The translations under genes and the position numbers were made by a program. From assembly GCA_024683935.1 (NCBI GenBank), contig JAIKXV010000049.1, positions 1 through 34,693 on the forward strand: a stretch of DNA of 34,693 nucleotides, given 5' to 3'. Source of the stretch: Lachnospiraceae bacterium (GTDB lineage Bacteria; Bacillota_A; Clostridia; Lachnospirales; Lachnospiraceae). Position 1 is the stretch's first letter; each line of letters opens with the position of its first letter. This document shows positions 7,864 to 16,639 of this stretch, one piece after another. The notes below the pieces were generated by a model. It was not told the origin of the DNA. It did not search any database and saw nothing but the letters and a program-made list of their open reading frames with translations.

Positions 7864-10800
7864 TATACTGAAATCTCCTTTTTTAATCTCACGGAATATA
7901 TTATCTTTTCTTTTACCGGCATATCAAGCAACTGCGTCAATGCCCCGGCGTACAGATCCAGCTGCTTTCTGTATCGCTTAATAAGGGTGTCCGCATCCTG
8001 AACATGGTCTGTCTTGTAGTCCATTACCGTTATCCCTCCGTCCTCTATAAAGAAGGCGTCGATAATACCCTGTATCTGCACCGTCTCTTTTCCGGAAGCT
8101 TCGGGAAAGATCTCCGATGCAGGGCGGCCGATAATAAAGGGCTGTTCCCGGAAAAGATCCTTTCGCTTCAGAGCTGCATTCATCCTGCGGTTAAGATCCG
8201 ACCTTAAAAAGGCCGCAATATCACCGGGCTTTATCATATCTCTCTCCTCCGGCAGCAGGCTCCCGCTTTCAAGAAGCCCGGATAAAAAGCCCTCCACCGC
8301 CTCTTTTTCGCCTGACTGATCCTCCGGAATAAGGCTCATAACCTTATGGAAGGCAGTGCCTGCCTCTGCGGCGGCCTTCATGTTTTTCTGCCGCTCTTCC
8401 ATGCTCTCCCTGTCCTCTTCGGAGAGCAGCGCCGTGATATCCCGGGCTTCGGCCACATTGACGAATTCCTCATCCTCCATGGCCCTTATCTTCAGTTCCG
8501 ACACGCTGACCTTCGATGGCGTTGTGACGGAGACCTCATTGGGATACGTCCATCCGGTATTTTTAAGTATGTTCTCCCGGAGCTCCTCCTGATCCCCGGC
8601 GGCTGCGGACAGTACATACTCCTTTTTTTCCATAAGGGATGCGCCCTTTTCCATCCGCTCCAGGGTAAGGCTCTCCCCGTTTATTATACTGATACTGTAA
8701 TTATCCGCTATCCAGCCGGAAATATCCGACTGCACGGCAGCAATGATAAAGTCCAGATAGGAATTAGCGCTGTCAACGCTGCAGGGCTTATCGTAAAGCT
8801 TCCCGGAATCCTTTATAACTCCGGATAATATGAGCTTTTCCTTTGCCCGGGTCAGTGCCACATAGAGGATACGAAGCTCTTCTCCGATATTTTCCGACTT
8901 CTGTTTACGGGCGGCCGCCTCCCTAAGTATCGTCTTTATCTTAACCCGCCTGTCAGGATCCACGTAGCTGATACCGAGCCCCGTTTCCCTGTGGCATATC
9001 ACGTCATCCGCCGCATCCATCTGGTTAAAGCGCTTATTTATATTCATAAGGAACACAACCGGGAATTCCAGACCCTTCGACTTATGGATGCTGAGGATCC
9101 TGACGGCATTATAACTGTCCCCCGATGCCGCTTCGGAAAAGTCCAGGTCATACTTTTTCATCCGCTCGATATAACGCAGGAAACTGAAAAGCCCCCGGTA
9201 ATTCATGCTTTCAAAGTCGGCTGCCCTTCTTATAAGGAGCTCCAGGTTTTCCGCACCCCTTCCGTCTATGGAAGAGACGTAGAGCGAATAATCATCTCTT
9301 ATTATAAGCCTTATCAGCTCATGTATCGGTGTATAGGGAAGAAGCGCCCTGAATCCCGCTATCTTTCCCATGAATAAGCTTACCTTTTCCTTTAAGGGTG
9401 ATTCATATTCCCCATTCTCAATGGCATCTATAAAAAGTCCCTCTTTATATGAAGCCCGGATCACCGACAGTTCCTCATCATTGAAGCCTCCGAAGGGGCT
9501 CTTCATAAGGGCGATAAGCGCGATATCCTGTCTCGGATTGTCAAGGACCGTAAGGTAATTTAAGACATCCCGTATCTCCCTGGTCTTAAAATATCCGTTC
9601 TTTCCCTCTATGACCGCAGGAATACCGCGGCTCAGAAGCACATCCCTCACGACCTCATCATTGCCGGATACGGAGCGCATAAGTATGCAGATGTCGCGGT
9701 ATTCTGCACTGCGTTTTACGGTATCGCCATCCTTTTTATCCGTTACTGTAAAGCTCCCGACGATCTTCTCTATCTTCGACGCGATAAAGGCAGCTTCCAG
9801 CTCCAGGTTGTCGAGTTCGTTCTCTTCATCCTTTTCAATAAAGCAGAGCTCTGCCTTTTTATCCTCGCCATCCTCATCATAGCCCTCTCCGTAATAGAGT
9901 TCCTGGGCCTTGTCATATTCCACCCCTCCGGTCTCCTCATGCATGATAAGGCGGAACAGGGCATTCACCGGATCGAGAACGCTTTTCCTCGACCTGAAGT
10001 TTTTATTTAATAGTATCAGCTCGCTCTTTTTATCCTTCTCATAGGCCTTGTATCTCTTCATGAAGATACCGGGTTCTGCCAGACGGAAGCTGTATATGCT
10101 CTGCTTCACATCCCCCACCGTAAAATAGTTGTCATGCACTGCGACGCTTGTGAGAATGGCTTCCTGTATGCTGTTGCTGTCCTGATACTCATCCGTCATG
10201 ACCTCGGAAAAGAAATCCCTGTAGCCGTCTCCCGCAGGGCTCTTAAGCACCTTAAGGGCAAGGTGCTCAATATCGGAAAAATCAAGGACATTCCGGTCGC
10301 CCTTCTTTTCCGTGAATCTCTCCCGGTATTTCAGGGTCAGCCGGACCAGCTCCTTAACCGCAGGATATGCTGCGTTCATTTCCCGGACCGCCCTTTCGGG
10401 ATCCTTGGAAAAGAGATCATCCCGGAGCTTTTTTAATGTGTCCTTAAGCTTATTCCGGAAGTTCTTTACCTTCTCCCGCTTTTCCGGATCTGCACTGCTG
10501 TCCTTTTTTGAAGGCAGGCTCTTAAAATCAAGGGCGCTGAAAGCGTTAAAACGGCCTTCAAAGCTCCTCTCATCCAAAATATCCTGCAGCCTGTCCCTTT
10601 CATCGGAAAGCAGGGGGATATAGAGCCCGGGCCCGTCCGCCTCCGAAGAAATATCAATAATCGCATCATACTGATAAAGCACATTCTGCAATACAGTGTC
10701 CGAGAGGGCCAGTATATGCCCTGAAACTTCTGAATCCTCCATACTGCCGGCTTTGTAGGGCTCTGCCAGGGATCCGAGCCACTCTTCCGGATCCACCCTG

Positions 10801-11345
10801 GAGTCGGAAGCCTTTGAGAGCTTCATAATGAGCTCCGCCACATTCCGGTCCTCCTTGCCGGGAGAACACATATCCAAAAAGGAATAGAAATCCTCCGATC
10901 CCTCTTCATAGGCTTCGTTCAGCACCTCGTCGCAGGCGTCCTCGGAGAGCATCCCTGTCTCATTCTCGTCTCCGACCCTGAAGGAGGGGTCTATCCCCGC
11001 TTCTTCAAAGTTTTCACGTAATACCCTCACACAGAAGGAATCGATGGTCATTATGTTTGCATTATGGATAAGGTTCAGCTGCTGCCTGATATGCTGATCA
11101 TCAGGATGCAGCGCTGACGCGTCAGAAAGCCTTTTCCTTATGCGGTCCCGCATTTCAGCCGCCGCTGCGTTGGTGAAAGTAACCGTCAGTATGCGGTCAA
11201 TGTCCACAGGGTTTTCATCGTCCGTAACCCTGCTTATTATCCTCTCCACCAGCACTGCGGTCTTTCCCGACCCCGCTGCCGCGCTTACCAGGATGTTCTT
11301 TCCCCTGGTCTTTATTACCTTTTCCTGTTCCGGTGTAAAATTCAT
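7863..11345 (-). CDS. addA: AddA: ATP-dependent helicase/nuclease subunit A
   Basis: 1160 residues, in the usual range for AddA. It begins MNFTPEQEKVI with Walker A AAAGSGKTAVLVERI (residues 22-36), followed by FTNAAAAEMRDRI, DEYQDSNSIQE near residue 388, QSIYSFRLAEPGIF, and the late motif LSIHKSKGLEFPVVFL. The C-terminal RecB-type nuclease domain carries GIIDAFF and VMDYKTD near residue 1108. With AddB it makes the Gram-positive counterpart of RecBCD, which resects double-strand breaks and loads RecA at Chi-type sites. The gene starts 23 bases after addB with only a weak GATAGG signal nine bases ahead of the ATG, suggesting that it depends on translation of addB. Confidence 0.97.
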   Translation of the reverse strand: MNFTPEQEKVIKTRGKNILVSAAAGSGKTAVLVERIISRVTDDENPVDIDRILTVTFTNAAAAEMRDRIRKRLSDASALHPDDQHIRQQLNLIHNANIMTIDSFCVRVLRENFEEAGIDPSFRVGDENETGMLSEDACDEVLNEAYEEGSEDFYSFLDMCSPGKEDRNVAELIMKLSKASDSRVDPEEWLGSLAEPYKAGSMEDSEVSGHILALSDTVLQNVLYQYDAIIDISSEADGPGLYIPLLSDERDRLQDILDERSFEGRFNAFSALDFKSLPSKKDSSADPEKREKVKNFRNKLKDTLKKLRDDLFSKDPERAVREMNAAYPAVKELVRLTLKYRERFTEKKGDRNVLDFSDIEHLALKVLKSPAGDGYRDFFSEVMTDEYQDSNSIQEAILTSVAVHDNYFTVGDVKQSIYSFRLAEPGIFMKRYKAYEKDKKSELILLNKNFRSRKSVLDPVNALFRLIMHEETGGVEYDKAQELYYGEGYDEDGEDKKAELCFIEKDEENELDNLELEAAFIASKIEKIVGSFTVTDKKDGDTVKRSAEYRDICILMRSVSGNDEVVRDVLLSRGIPAVIEGKNGYFKTREIRDVLNYLTVLDNPRQDIALIALMKSPFGGFNDEELSVIRASYKEGLFIDAIENGEYESPLKEKVSLFMGKIAGFRALLPYTPIHELIRLIIRDDYSLYVSSIDGRGAENLELLIRRAADFESMNYRGLFSFLRYIERMKKYDLDFSEAASGDSYNAVRILSIHKSKGLEFPVVFLMNINKRFNQMDAADDVICHRETGLGISYVDPDRRVKIKTILREAAARKQKSENIGEELRILYVALTRAKEKLILSGVIKDSGKLYDKPCSVDSANSYLDFIIAAVQSDISGWIADNYSISIINGESLTLERMEKGASLMEKKEYVLSAAAGDQEELRENILKNTGWTYPNEVSVTTPSKVSVSELKIRAMEDEEFVNVAEARDITALLSEEDRESMEERQKNMKAAAEAGTAFHKVMSLIPEDQSGEKEAVEGFLSGLLESGSLLPEERDMIKPGDIAAFLRSDLNRRMNAALKRKDLFREQPFIIGRPASEIFPEASGKETVQIQGIIDAFFIEDGGITVMDYKTDHVQDADTLIKRYRKQLDLYAGALTQLLDMPVKEKIIYSVRLKKEISV

Positions 11346-11368
11346 CTATCTATACCTATCATCTACGG

Positions 11369-14300
11369 TCAATTGTCATCCTGCGAAACACCCTTGTCAT
11401 CCTGAGCGTCACCCTTGTCATCCTGAGCCGGATCCTTCATACACTGCAGCGCCTCCGTCCCTTTCATCTTCTTCATCCTCCGCTCCTTAAACCCTGCCGT
11501 GTTCAGGTCAAACCTGCAGCAGTCGGAATACGGGCAGTAATCGCAGGGGCTCTTATTATCAAATATGGCGGGGCTCGGCTCTATCTCGCCCTTCCCTATC
11601 CTTTCCCCGATCTCAAAGGCCTTTTTCTGCACATGATCCGTTATCACCCGGAAATCCCCGCTGTCCGCCACAGAGGACTGGGCCGAGAAGCTCCCGTCCT
11701 TATTAAAGGATACCGGCACCACGGAGGACTTCTTATCAAAGGCTCCGTCAAATAACCTGATGACCTCCGGATCGGAATTTACTATTCCCCGGAGCTTCAG
11801 CGCTTCCATCTTTCTTTCCTCGGATTCCCCGGGGGTGCCGCTTTTCAGCTCCTCTTCCTTTATAACGGGATCGGCTATATGGTAGTAGAAAATACCCGCG
11901 GGCTTTATCTCCGCGTCCGGATGGGCTATCCTCTCAATCTCCATGGCTCCTTTCAGGTAGATCACGAGCTGCATATCCAGTCCGTAGTATATCCTTGAAA
12001 GATCAAAGCTCTTATTTCCGCTCTTATAATCTATTACCGAAACATAGATGGTATCCCCGGCCTCCGCCGTATCTATCCTGTCTATCCGGCCTTTTAAGCC
12101 ATCGGTATTAAAGCTCTTTTCAAAGAGCTCCGGATTAAAGCCGCCCCTCATCGACTGCTTCTTTATCGCCTTTACCGTAGTCCGGAGTATCCGGCTTATC
12201 CGCCTTATAAAATACTTGTTCCGCTCGGAGCTGAATAATACCAGGTTCTCATTTTCACTAAGGTATTTATCAAGTGCCTCCCCCGCAAGGGCCTCGGTCT
12301 CTTCATCGCCAAGGTCTCTGTAATTCTTTCCCTTTTGCTTTAATAAGAGGGAGTAGAGGTTCAGCACGTTATGCAGTACCGACCCCATATCCCGCCTTTC
12401 AAAGCCGAATTCCTCCCGTTCCATTGCCCTCAGGCCGTAGACCATGAAGTGGCGGTATGCGCACTCCGCATATCTTTCAAGCCTTGTGGGAACCCGGTTG
12501 CTGTTCTCTTCGTAAAGCACCCGGCTCACGGCTTCGCTTATACTGTCTTCCCCGTGTATCTTAAAGCAGAAGTCCAGGATATCATCAAATACCTTTCTTT
12601 TTTCCGGATCGCTGCGAAGCGCAGCGTATAAGTTCCCGGCGTTCGTAAGCCCGTCCTTTTCCTTAAGGGACGCTGCAAAGGCAGCATAGAGATCGTTATC
12701 GCTGTATATTTCCTGTCTTTTTATATAAAGTGTATCCGTAAGCGCCGGGAAAACGCTTTTTATCTCGTTTAAGAAGAATGAAGGGTTAAGCGCCTTCCCT
12801 CCGCTGTCGCTTAAGGAATATGAAAGCACCAGCTTTTCCGAAGCCCCGGTGACATTCATATAGAAATAGAATTTATTGATAAGCGTTCTCTCCCGGGCTG
12901 TGGGCGAGAGCTCCATCCCGCTTTCCTTCAGGAATTCCCTGTCCAGTTCGGAAAGCAGGCCCGCGCCCGTCCCCGCCGCCGGTATCAGACCGTCGTTCAG
13001 TCCCATAAAGAATAAGACCCTGATATTATCCATGCGGCTTCTCTCGGTGTCCCCGGCCCTTACGCAGTCCAATCCCGGGGGCAGCACGCCGATCCGCATG
13101 GCTTCAAAGCCCGCATCAAGTATTTCCAGATACTCCTTCAGATTCGTTTTTTCATTGGGGATCAGGCTCTCAATTTTATTCAGGAGCTCACTCACGGAAT
13201 CCGGTATCTGGGAAAGGGCGTCGGCTTCCCTTATTCTGCCCTCTTCCCTTAATTTATCGGAAAGCTCCTCCGCTCTCTCATCTATTCCGGACACCTGAAT
13301 GAATCTCTTCAGTTCCTCCGTTATGAATCCCGCATTCTTCCTTCCTCCGCCCACGGCGTCCATCAGGGGTTCCAGGAGGTTTATAAGCTTTTCCCTTACT
13401 TCGTTTACTGTTTTCAGCTCTTCTTCGCTTAAGCGTCCCGTATGTATGCGGAAAGCTTCCCGGTATTTTTTCTTTCCCCTTATATTCATGGCGCGGACGT
13501 AGTTCTCCAGGCGGTCCGCCTTTTCTTCCTCTATCCCGGTAAGGCCCGAACGCACAAAGTGAAAAACGCTTTCATAGCTCATATTGCTGATGACCGCTTC
13601 CAGCGCTGCCCTTATAAATTCCGTGTAGGGGTTTAACAGTATCTCCGTTGTGGAGTCGATAAATAAAGGAATGCCCTCCCTTTCCGCCTCGGCAGACAGG
13701 ATATTGGAATATAGCTTCGGATCGGACATGACGATGCCTATCTCCCGGTATCTCATGCCGCTCCGGACAAGTGCCATGACCTTTTCTATTACGCACTCCG
13801 CTTCTCTTTCGGGGTTAAGGCACTTTATCACTTCTATATCGCTTATTGTATCTGTATTTCCTGCTGTTCCGGGATCACTGCTTACCTCTGTTCCGGGATC
13901 GCTGTTCCCTTCTTTCCTTTCCCTGAACAGCTTTTTTTCAAGGAGGGAAAGCTCCGTGCTGTCCTTAAAGCGGTTTTCCTTATTGTCATAGAAATGCAGG
14001 GTCTCGATTTTGTAATTAAGGCTCTCCCCTATGTCCCTTATCCTCTTTATCGTATTGACGGATAGGGAGAATAATTCCCCGTCAAAGCCGTCATAATCGA
14101 GGCAGAGCGAAACTTCATCCGTAATTTTCAGTATCTCCGAAAGGAATCTGTACTGTATCGGCGTAAAGCCAGTAAAATCATCAAAGTAAAGGCAGGCTCC
14201 CTTTAAGAAAGCTGCCCTGTCCGCAGCCTCCGCTGCCCTGTCCAGCAGCTCTTCGCGGGTCACATACCTCTCTTCCAGCTTTTCCCGGAAAGTCTTATAA

Positions 14301-14785
14301 AGGATATAAATATCCTTTAATTTGGCGGCGAGGTACTTTTTCCCACTGTTTTCCGAGAATTTCTTTACGTCATCGGGAGTGATCTCGTACTGCACGAATT
14401 CGGATATCACCGACTTTATCTCATTTATATATCCGGTCCGGGAAACGTTTTTCTTTAAGGCCGTGAGCTCACCCTCATGCTCGGAGATAACGGTCTTAAG
14501 GATCAGGTTCTTTCCCGTATCGTCTATTATCTCCTTCGCATTTCCGCCCGCATTGTCAAATATCCTGTGGGCCAGACGGTTGAAGGAAAGCACGTCTATA
14601 TTCATGATCCCGTGCCGCTTTGACAGTGCTATTAGCCTGTCCGTCACGGTATGGCTCGCCTGCTCCGGCACAATGACCAGATGGTTTTTCCTTATATCTT
14701 TTTCAGCTTTTTCCACGGCCCTGCTGAAAAGCGCGGTGCTCTTTCCGCTCCCCGCAGGCCCCAGTAATATGTTCATTTCCTGCAT
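11369..14785 (-). CDS. addB: AddB: helicase/nuclease subunit B with repeat-derived C-terminal tail
   Basis: 1138 residues. MQEMNILLGPAGSGKST contains Walker A at residues 9-17. The nuclease domain shows GRIDRID and VIDYKSG near residue 918. The 4Fe-4S cysteines are one in RYAECAYRHF (about 773) plus the cluster SPCDYCPYSDCCRFD (about 1082), the expected AddB layout. AddB provides Chi recognition and a nuclease that cuts one strand. After the usual end near RRMKKMKGTEALQCM, the protein carries an extra tail, AQDDKGDAQDDKGVSQDDN, encoded by three 21-bp copies of a dispersed repeat. The start may be ATG 14785 or the ATG three codons later; neither has a good ribosome binding site, and an extended -10 lies six bases upstream. 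Confidence 0.95.
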   Translation of the reverse strand: MQEMNILLGPAGSGKSTALFSRAVEKAEKDIRKNHLVIVPEQASHTVTDRLIALSKRHGIMNIDVLSFNRLAHRIFDNAGGNAKEIIDDTGKNLILKTVISEHEGELTALKKNVSRTGYINEIKSVISEFVQYEITPDDVKKFSENSGKKYLAAKLKDIYILYKTFREKLEERYVTREELLDRAAEAADRAAFLKGACLYFDDFTGFTPIQYRFLSEILKITDEVSLCLDYDGFDGELFSLSVNTIKRIRDIGESLNYKIETLHFYDNKENRFKDSTELSLLEKKLFRERKEGNSDPGTEVSSDPGTAGNTDTISDIEVIKCLNPEREAECVIEKVMALVRSGMRYREIGIVMSDPKLYSNILSAEAEREGIPLFIDSTTEILLNPYTEFIRAALEAVISNMSYESVFHFVRSGLTGIEEEKADRLENYVRAMNIRGKKKYREAFRIHTGRLSEEELKTVNEVREKLINLLEPLMDAVGGGRKNAGFITEELKRFIQVSGIDERAEELSDKLREEGRIREADALSQIPDSVSELLNKIESLIPNEKTNLKEYLEILDAGFEAMRIGVLPPGLDCVRAGDTERSRMDNIRVLFFMGLNDGLIPAAGTGAGLLSELDREFLKESGMELSPTARERTLINKFYFYMNVTGASEKLVLSYSLSDSGGKALNPSFFLNEIKSVFPALTDTLYIKRQEIYSDNDLYAAFAASLKEKDGLTNAGNLYAALRSDPEKRKVFDDILDFCFKIHGEDSISEAVSRVLYEENSNRVPTRLERYAECAYRHFMVYGLRAMEREEFGFERRDMGSVLHNVLNLYSLLLKQKGKNYRDLGDEETEALAGEALDKYLSENENLVLFSSERNKYFIRRISRILRTTVKAIKKQSMRGGFNPELFEKSFNTDGLKGRIDRIDTAEAGDTIYVSVIDYKSGNKSFDLSRIYYGLDMQLVIYLKGAMEIERIAHPDAEIKPAGIFYYHIADPVIKEEELKSGTPGESEERKMEALKLRGIVNSDPEVIRLFDGAFDKKSSVVPVSFNKDGSFSAQSSVADSGDFRVITDHVQKKAFEIGERIGKGEIEPSPAIFDNKSPCDYCPYSDCCRFDLNTAGFKERRMKKMKGTEALQCMKDPAQDDKGDAQDDKGVSQDDN
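11374..11436. repeat. Three tandem 21-bp units of the GTCATCCTGAGC repeat inside addB
   Basis: TGTCATCCTG starts at 11374, 11395 and 11416, exactly 21 bp apart. The second and third copies read GTCATCCTGAGC; the first has lost the A. The 21-bp period keeps the frame, adding seven-residue units (AQDDKGD, AQDDKGV, SQDDN) to AddB. The third unit ends in GGATCC, like the intergenic copies. Confidence 0.85.
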
Positions 14786-14791
14786 ACAGAC

Positions 14792-14800
14792 ATTCTACCA
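14792..14800 (-). promoter_or_regulatory. Possible extended -10 promoter of addB
   Basis: TGGTAGAAT on the minus strand fits the extended -10 form TGnTATAAT. No good -35 stands at 16-18 bases. It ends seven bases before the addB ATG, so a transcript from it would be leaderless or nearly so. It is back to back with the tRNA promoter. Confidence 0.4.
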
Positions 14801-14820
14801 CAAATCCCCCTGTACAAATG

Positions 14821-14849
14821 TTGACAATTTTGTCTTGTTTTTGTAGAAT
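14821..14849 (+). promoter_or_regulatory. tRNA-Arg promoter
   Basis: Consensus TTGACA (14821-14826), a 17-base spacer and TAGAAT (14844-14849). Predicted start near 14856, about 25 bases ahead of the tRNA. Confidence 0.85.
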
Positions 14850-14880
14850 ACTATCTGTTGCAGACAAAAGCAGCATAAAT

Positions 14881-14954
14881 GCGCGCGTAGCTCAGCTGGA
14901 TAGAGCGTCTGGCTACGGACCAGAAGGTCGCGAGTTCGAATCTTGTCGCACGCA
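14881..14954 (+). tRNA. tRNA-Arg (anticodon ACG)
   Basis: A 74-base cloverleaf. The D arm is GCTC/GAGC, the anticodon stem TCTGG/CCAGA holds loop CTACGGA with ACG at 14915-14917, the T stem is GCGAG/CTTGT with loop TTCGAAT, and the discriminator is A. The A34 would be read as inosine to decode CGU/CGC/CGA. CCA is not encoded. The acceptor arms GCGCGCG and CGCACGC pair except for a C-A mismatch at the fourth pair. It is flanked by its own promoter and terminator. Confidence 0.95.
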
Positions 14955-14956
14955 GT

Positions 14957-14986
14957 GGAGCATATCATCACGGTATGCTCCTTTTT
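14957..14986 (+). terminator. Rho-independent terminator of tRNA-Arg
   Basis: Perfect 8-bp stem GGAGCATA / TATGCTCC with a 9-base loop, followed directly by TTTTT, two bases past the tRNA end. Confidence 0.9.
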
Positions 14987-15020
14987 GTATTTACCAACCC
15001 CATGACAAGCTTTCAACTTA

Positions 15021-15050
15021 TTGGACTATCCCCTCGTTTTCGTGTATACT
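15021..15050 (+). promoter_or_regulatory. Promoter of the PilZ-hslO unit
   Basis: TTGGAC (15021-15026), an 18-base spacer and TATACT (15045-15050). A start near 15057 leaves a leader of about 50 bases before the PilZ gene. Confidence 0.7.
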
Positions 15051-15108
15051 GTAAGAGTATTTTTTTGCATAAAGTATCTGATAATCACCGCATTTTCAGG
15101 GAGACGCC

Positions 15109-15756
15109 ATGCAGTTAAATAACGTAAAAAAAGGGACTGAAATAATCATCACCTGTGACCTGAATCCCAGTATCGAGATGAAGGTCACAGCCGCTGACCA
15201 GATGGAGGATATAGAGGATATCCTTGTAACCACCTGCGCCTATGACGAGTCCCATATTCCGATCCTCCCTAATGAAGACATTACCTACTGTCTCTCATAT
15301 ACGGACGAAATAGGAAAGAACATCACGATTGATGATGTCGCCATAAGCTTTGACGATACATACAATACTTATGCGATACAGTATATAGAGATGCTGACCG
15401 TGAAGAAGCAGAGAGACGAGCTTCGTATCCTGTATGAAGACGCTGCTTCCTGTCACTTTGAAGAGATGAATACCCTGTATATGGGAATGATACATGATGT
15501 TTCCAAGAGCGGCATCGGCATAGAGTTCCCCGCGGGATCCTTTACCGATAAATTCAAGGAAAATGAACTTGTCACTATTATGTTTGACGCCGAAAAGGGT
15601 AAGAAGGCCCGGATCCAGGGCAATTGGCGTTATTCTCTTTTAGAGGAGGACGGAAATATCCGCTGCGGTTTCAGGCTCTTGAAAATATCGGATTCATACA
15701 GGGTAATGGTAGCCAAGCTCCTGGCAGAGCGCGGTATTTCTGATAAGGATTTTTAA
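15109..15756 (+). CDS. PilZ domain protein, putative c-di-GMP receptor
   Basis: 215 residues with no signal peptide or membrane segment. The N-terminal half (about 1-95) is a beta-rich YcgR-N-like region; the C-terminal half is a PilZ domain. The binding motifs are present: R-x3-R in KKQRDELR (about residue 99) and the D-x-S-x-x-G motif in MIHDVSKSGIGIEF (about 128). These are the residues that hold c-di-GMP in PilZ proteins such as YcgR, so ligand binding is likely. The output (motility, surface polysaccharide or other) cannot be told from here. GGGAG lies five bases before the ATG. hslO follows after four bases and shares its transcript. Confidence 0.85.
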   Translation: MQLNNVKKGTEIIITCDLNPSIEMKVTAADQMEDIEDILVTTCAYDESHIPILPNEDITYCLSYTDEIGKNITIDDVAISFDDTYNTYAIQYIEMLTVKKQRDELRILYEDAASCHFEEMNTLYMGMIHDVSKSGIGIEFPAGSFTDKFKENELVTIMFDAEKGKKARIQGNWRYSLLEEDGNIRCGFRLLKISDSYRVMVAKLLAERGISDKDF

Positions 15757-15760
15757 TATA

Positions 15761-16639
15761 ATGAAAGACTATATGGTCCGGGCCATAAGCGCCAATAAGG
15801 AAGTGAGAGCCTTTGCAGTAAGCGCCCGGGATACAGTAGAGGAAATGAGAAGCCGGCATAATACCAGTCCGGTAGTAACCGCAGCACTGGGAAGGCTTCT
15901 TCTCGGCGGAGCGATGATGGGCTCCATGCTGCAGGATGATGATCTGCTTACTCTCTCCATCAGATGCAACGGTCCTGTGGAGGGACTTACAGTAACCGCA
16001 GATTCGGATGGACATGTTAAGGGTTTCGCACTTGAACCCGAGGTCATCAATCCCGTCAGAAAAACAGATAATAAGCTGGATGTCAGAGGGATCGTAGGAC
16101 AGGGACTTCTTAAAGTCATCAAGGATCAGGGCTTGAAAGCCCCCTATGTAGGTGAGATCCAGCTGGTGAACGGTGAGATCGCAGAAGATCTTACTTTTTA
16201 TTTTGCCCAGAGTGAGCAGACACCTTCTGCCGTAGGTCTCGGCATCCTTATGAATAAGGAGAATACCGTTCGCGAGGCCGGGGGCTTTATCGTACAGCTC
16301 CTGCCCGGCGCTTCGGAAGAAAGTATCAGCGCTCTGGAAAGAAACGTGGCAAAGATCAGTTCCGTTACGGATCTTCTGGTTGATGGAAATACCCCGGAGG
16401 ATATCATAGGAATACTGCTGCAGGGGCTGGATCCCGAAATTCTTTCCCAAACCCCTGTTTCATTCCGCTGTAACTGCGGAACAGAAAAAATAGAAAAGGT
16501 GCTTATAAGCCTCGGCAAAGAAGAACTGGAATCTCTTATCGCTGAGAATAAAGAGACCGAGGTAAAATGCCAGTTCTGCGGAAAAGCTTATAAGTTCAGT
16601 GTTGATGAATTAAAACTCATCTTAGCGTCATTAAATTAG
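15761..16639 (+). CDS. hslO: Hsp33 redox-regulated chaperone
   Basis: 292 residues, the normal Hsp33 length. The N-terminal domain holds the family stretches RHNTSPVVTAALGRLLLGG, SIRCNGPVEGLTVTAD and GFIVQLLPGA. The C-terminal zinc switch is FRCNCGTEK, then KCQFCGKAYKFS (CxC and CxxC). These four cysteines bind zinc when reduced and form disulfides under oxidative stress, which turns on holdase activity in the cytoplasm. AAGGA lies 11 bases before the ATG, inside the end of the PilZ gene. Its stop codon overlaps the nadE stop by four bases in convergent orientation, leaving no room for a terminator between them. Confidence 0.97.
   Translation: MKDYMVRAISANKEVRAFAVSARDTVEEMRSRHNTSPVVTAALGRLLLGGAMMGSMLQDDDLLTLSIRCNGPVEGLTVTADSDGHVKGFALEPEVINPVRKTDNKLDVRGIVGQGLLKVIKDQGLKAPYVGEIQLVNGEIAEDLTFYFAQSEQTPSAVGLGILMNKENTVREAGGFIVQLLPGASEESISALERNVAKISSVTDLLVDGNTPEDIIGILLQGLDPEILSQTPVSFRCNCGTEKIEKVLISLGKEELESLIAENKETEVKCQFCGKAYKFSVDELKLILASLN

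Noticed and set aside
11374..11436. Tandem 21-bp repeat considered as a CRISPR array
   Set aside because: The units are contiguous with no spacers, lie within a coding frame and no cas genes are near.
15671..16450. Long minus-strand open frame opposite the PilZ end and hslO
   Set aside because: The hslO frame is clearly conserved along its length; the opposite frame shows no domain and no start signal.
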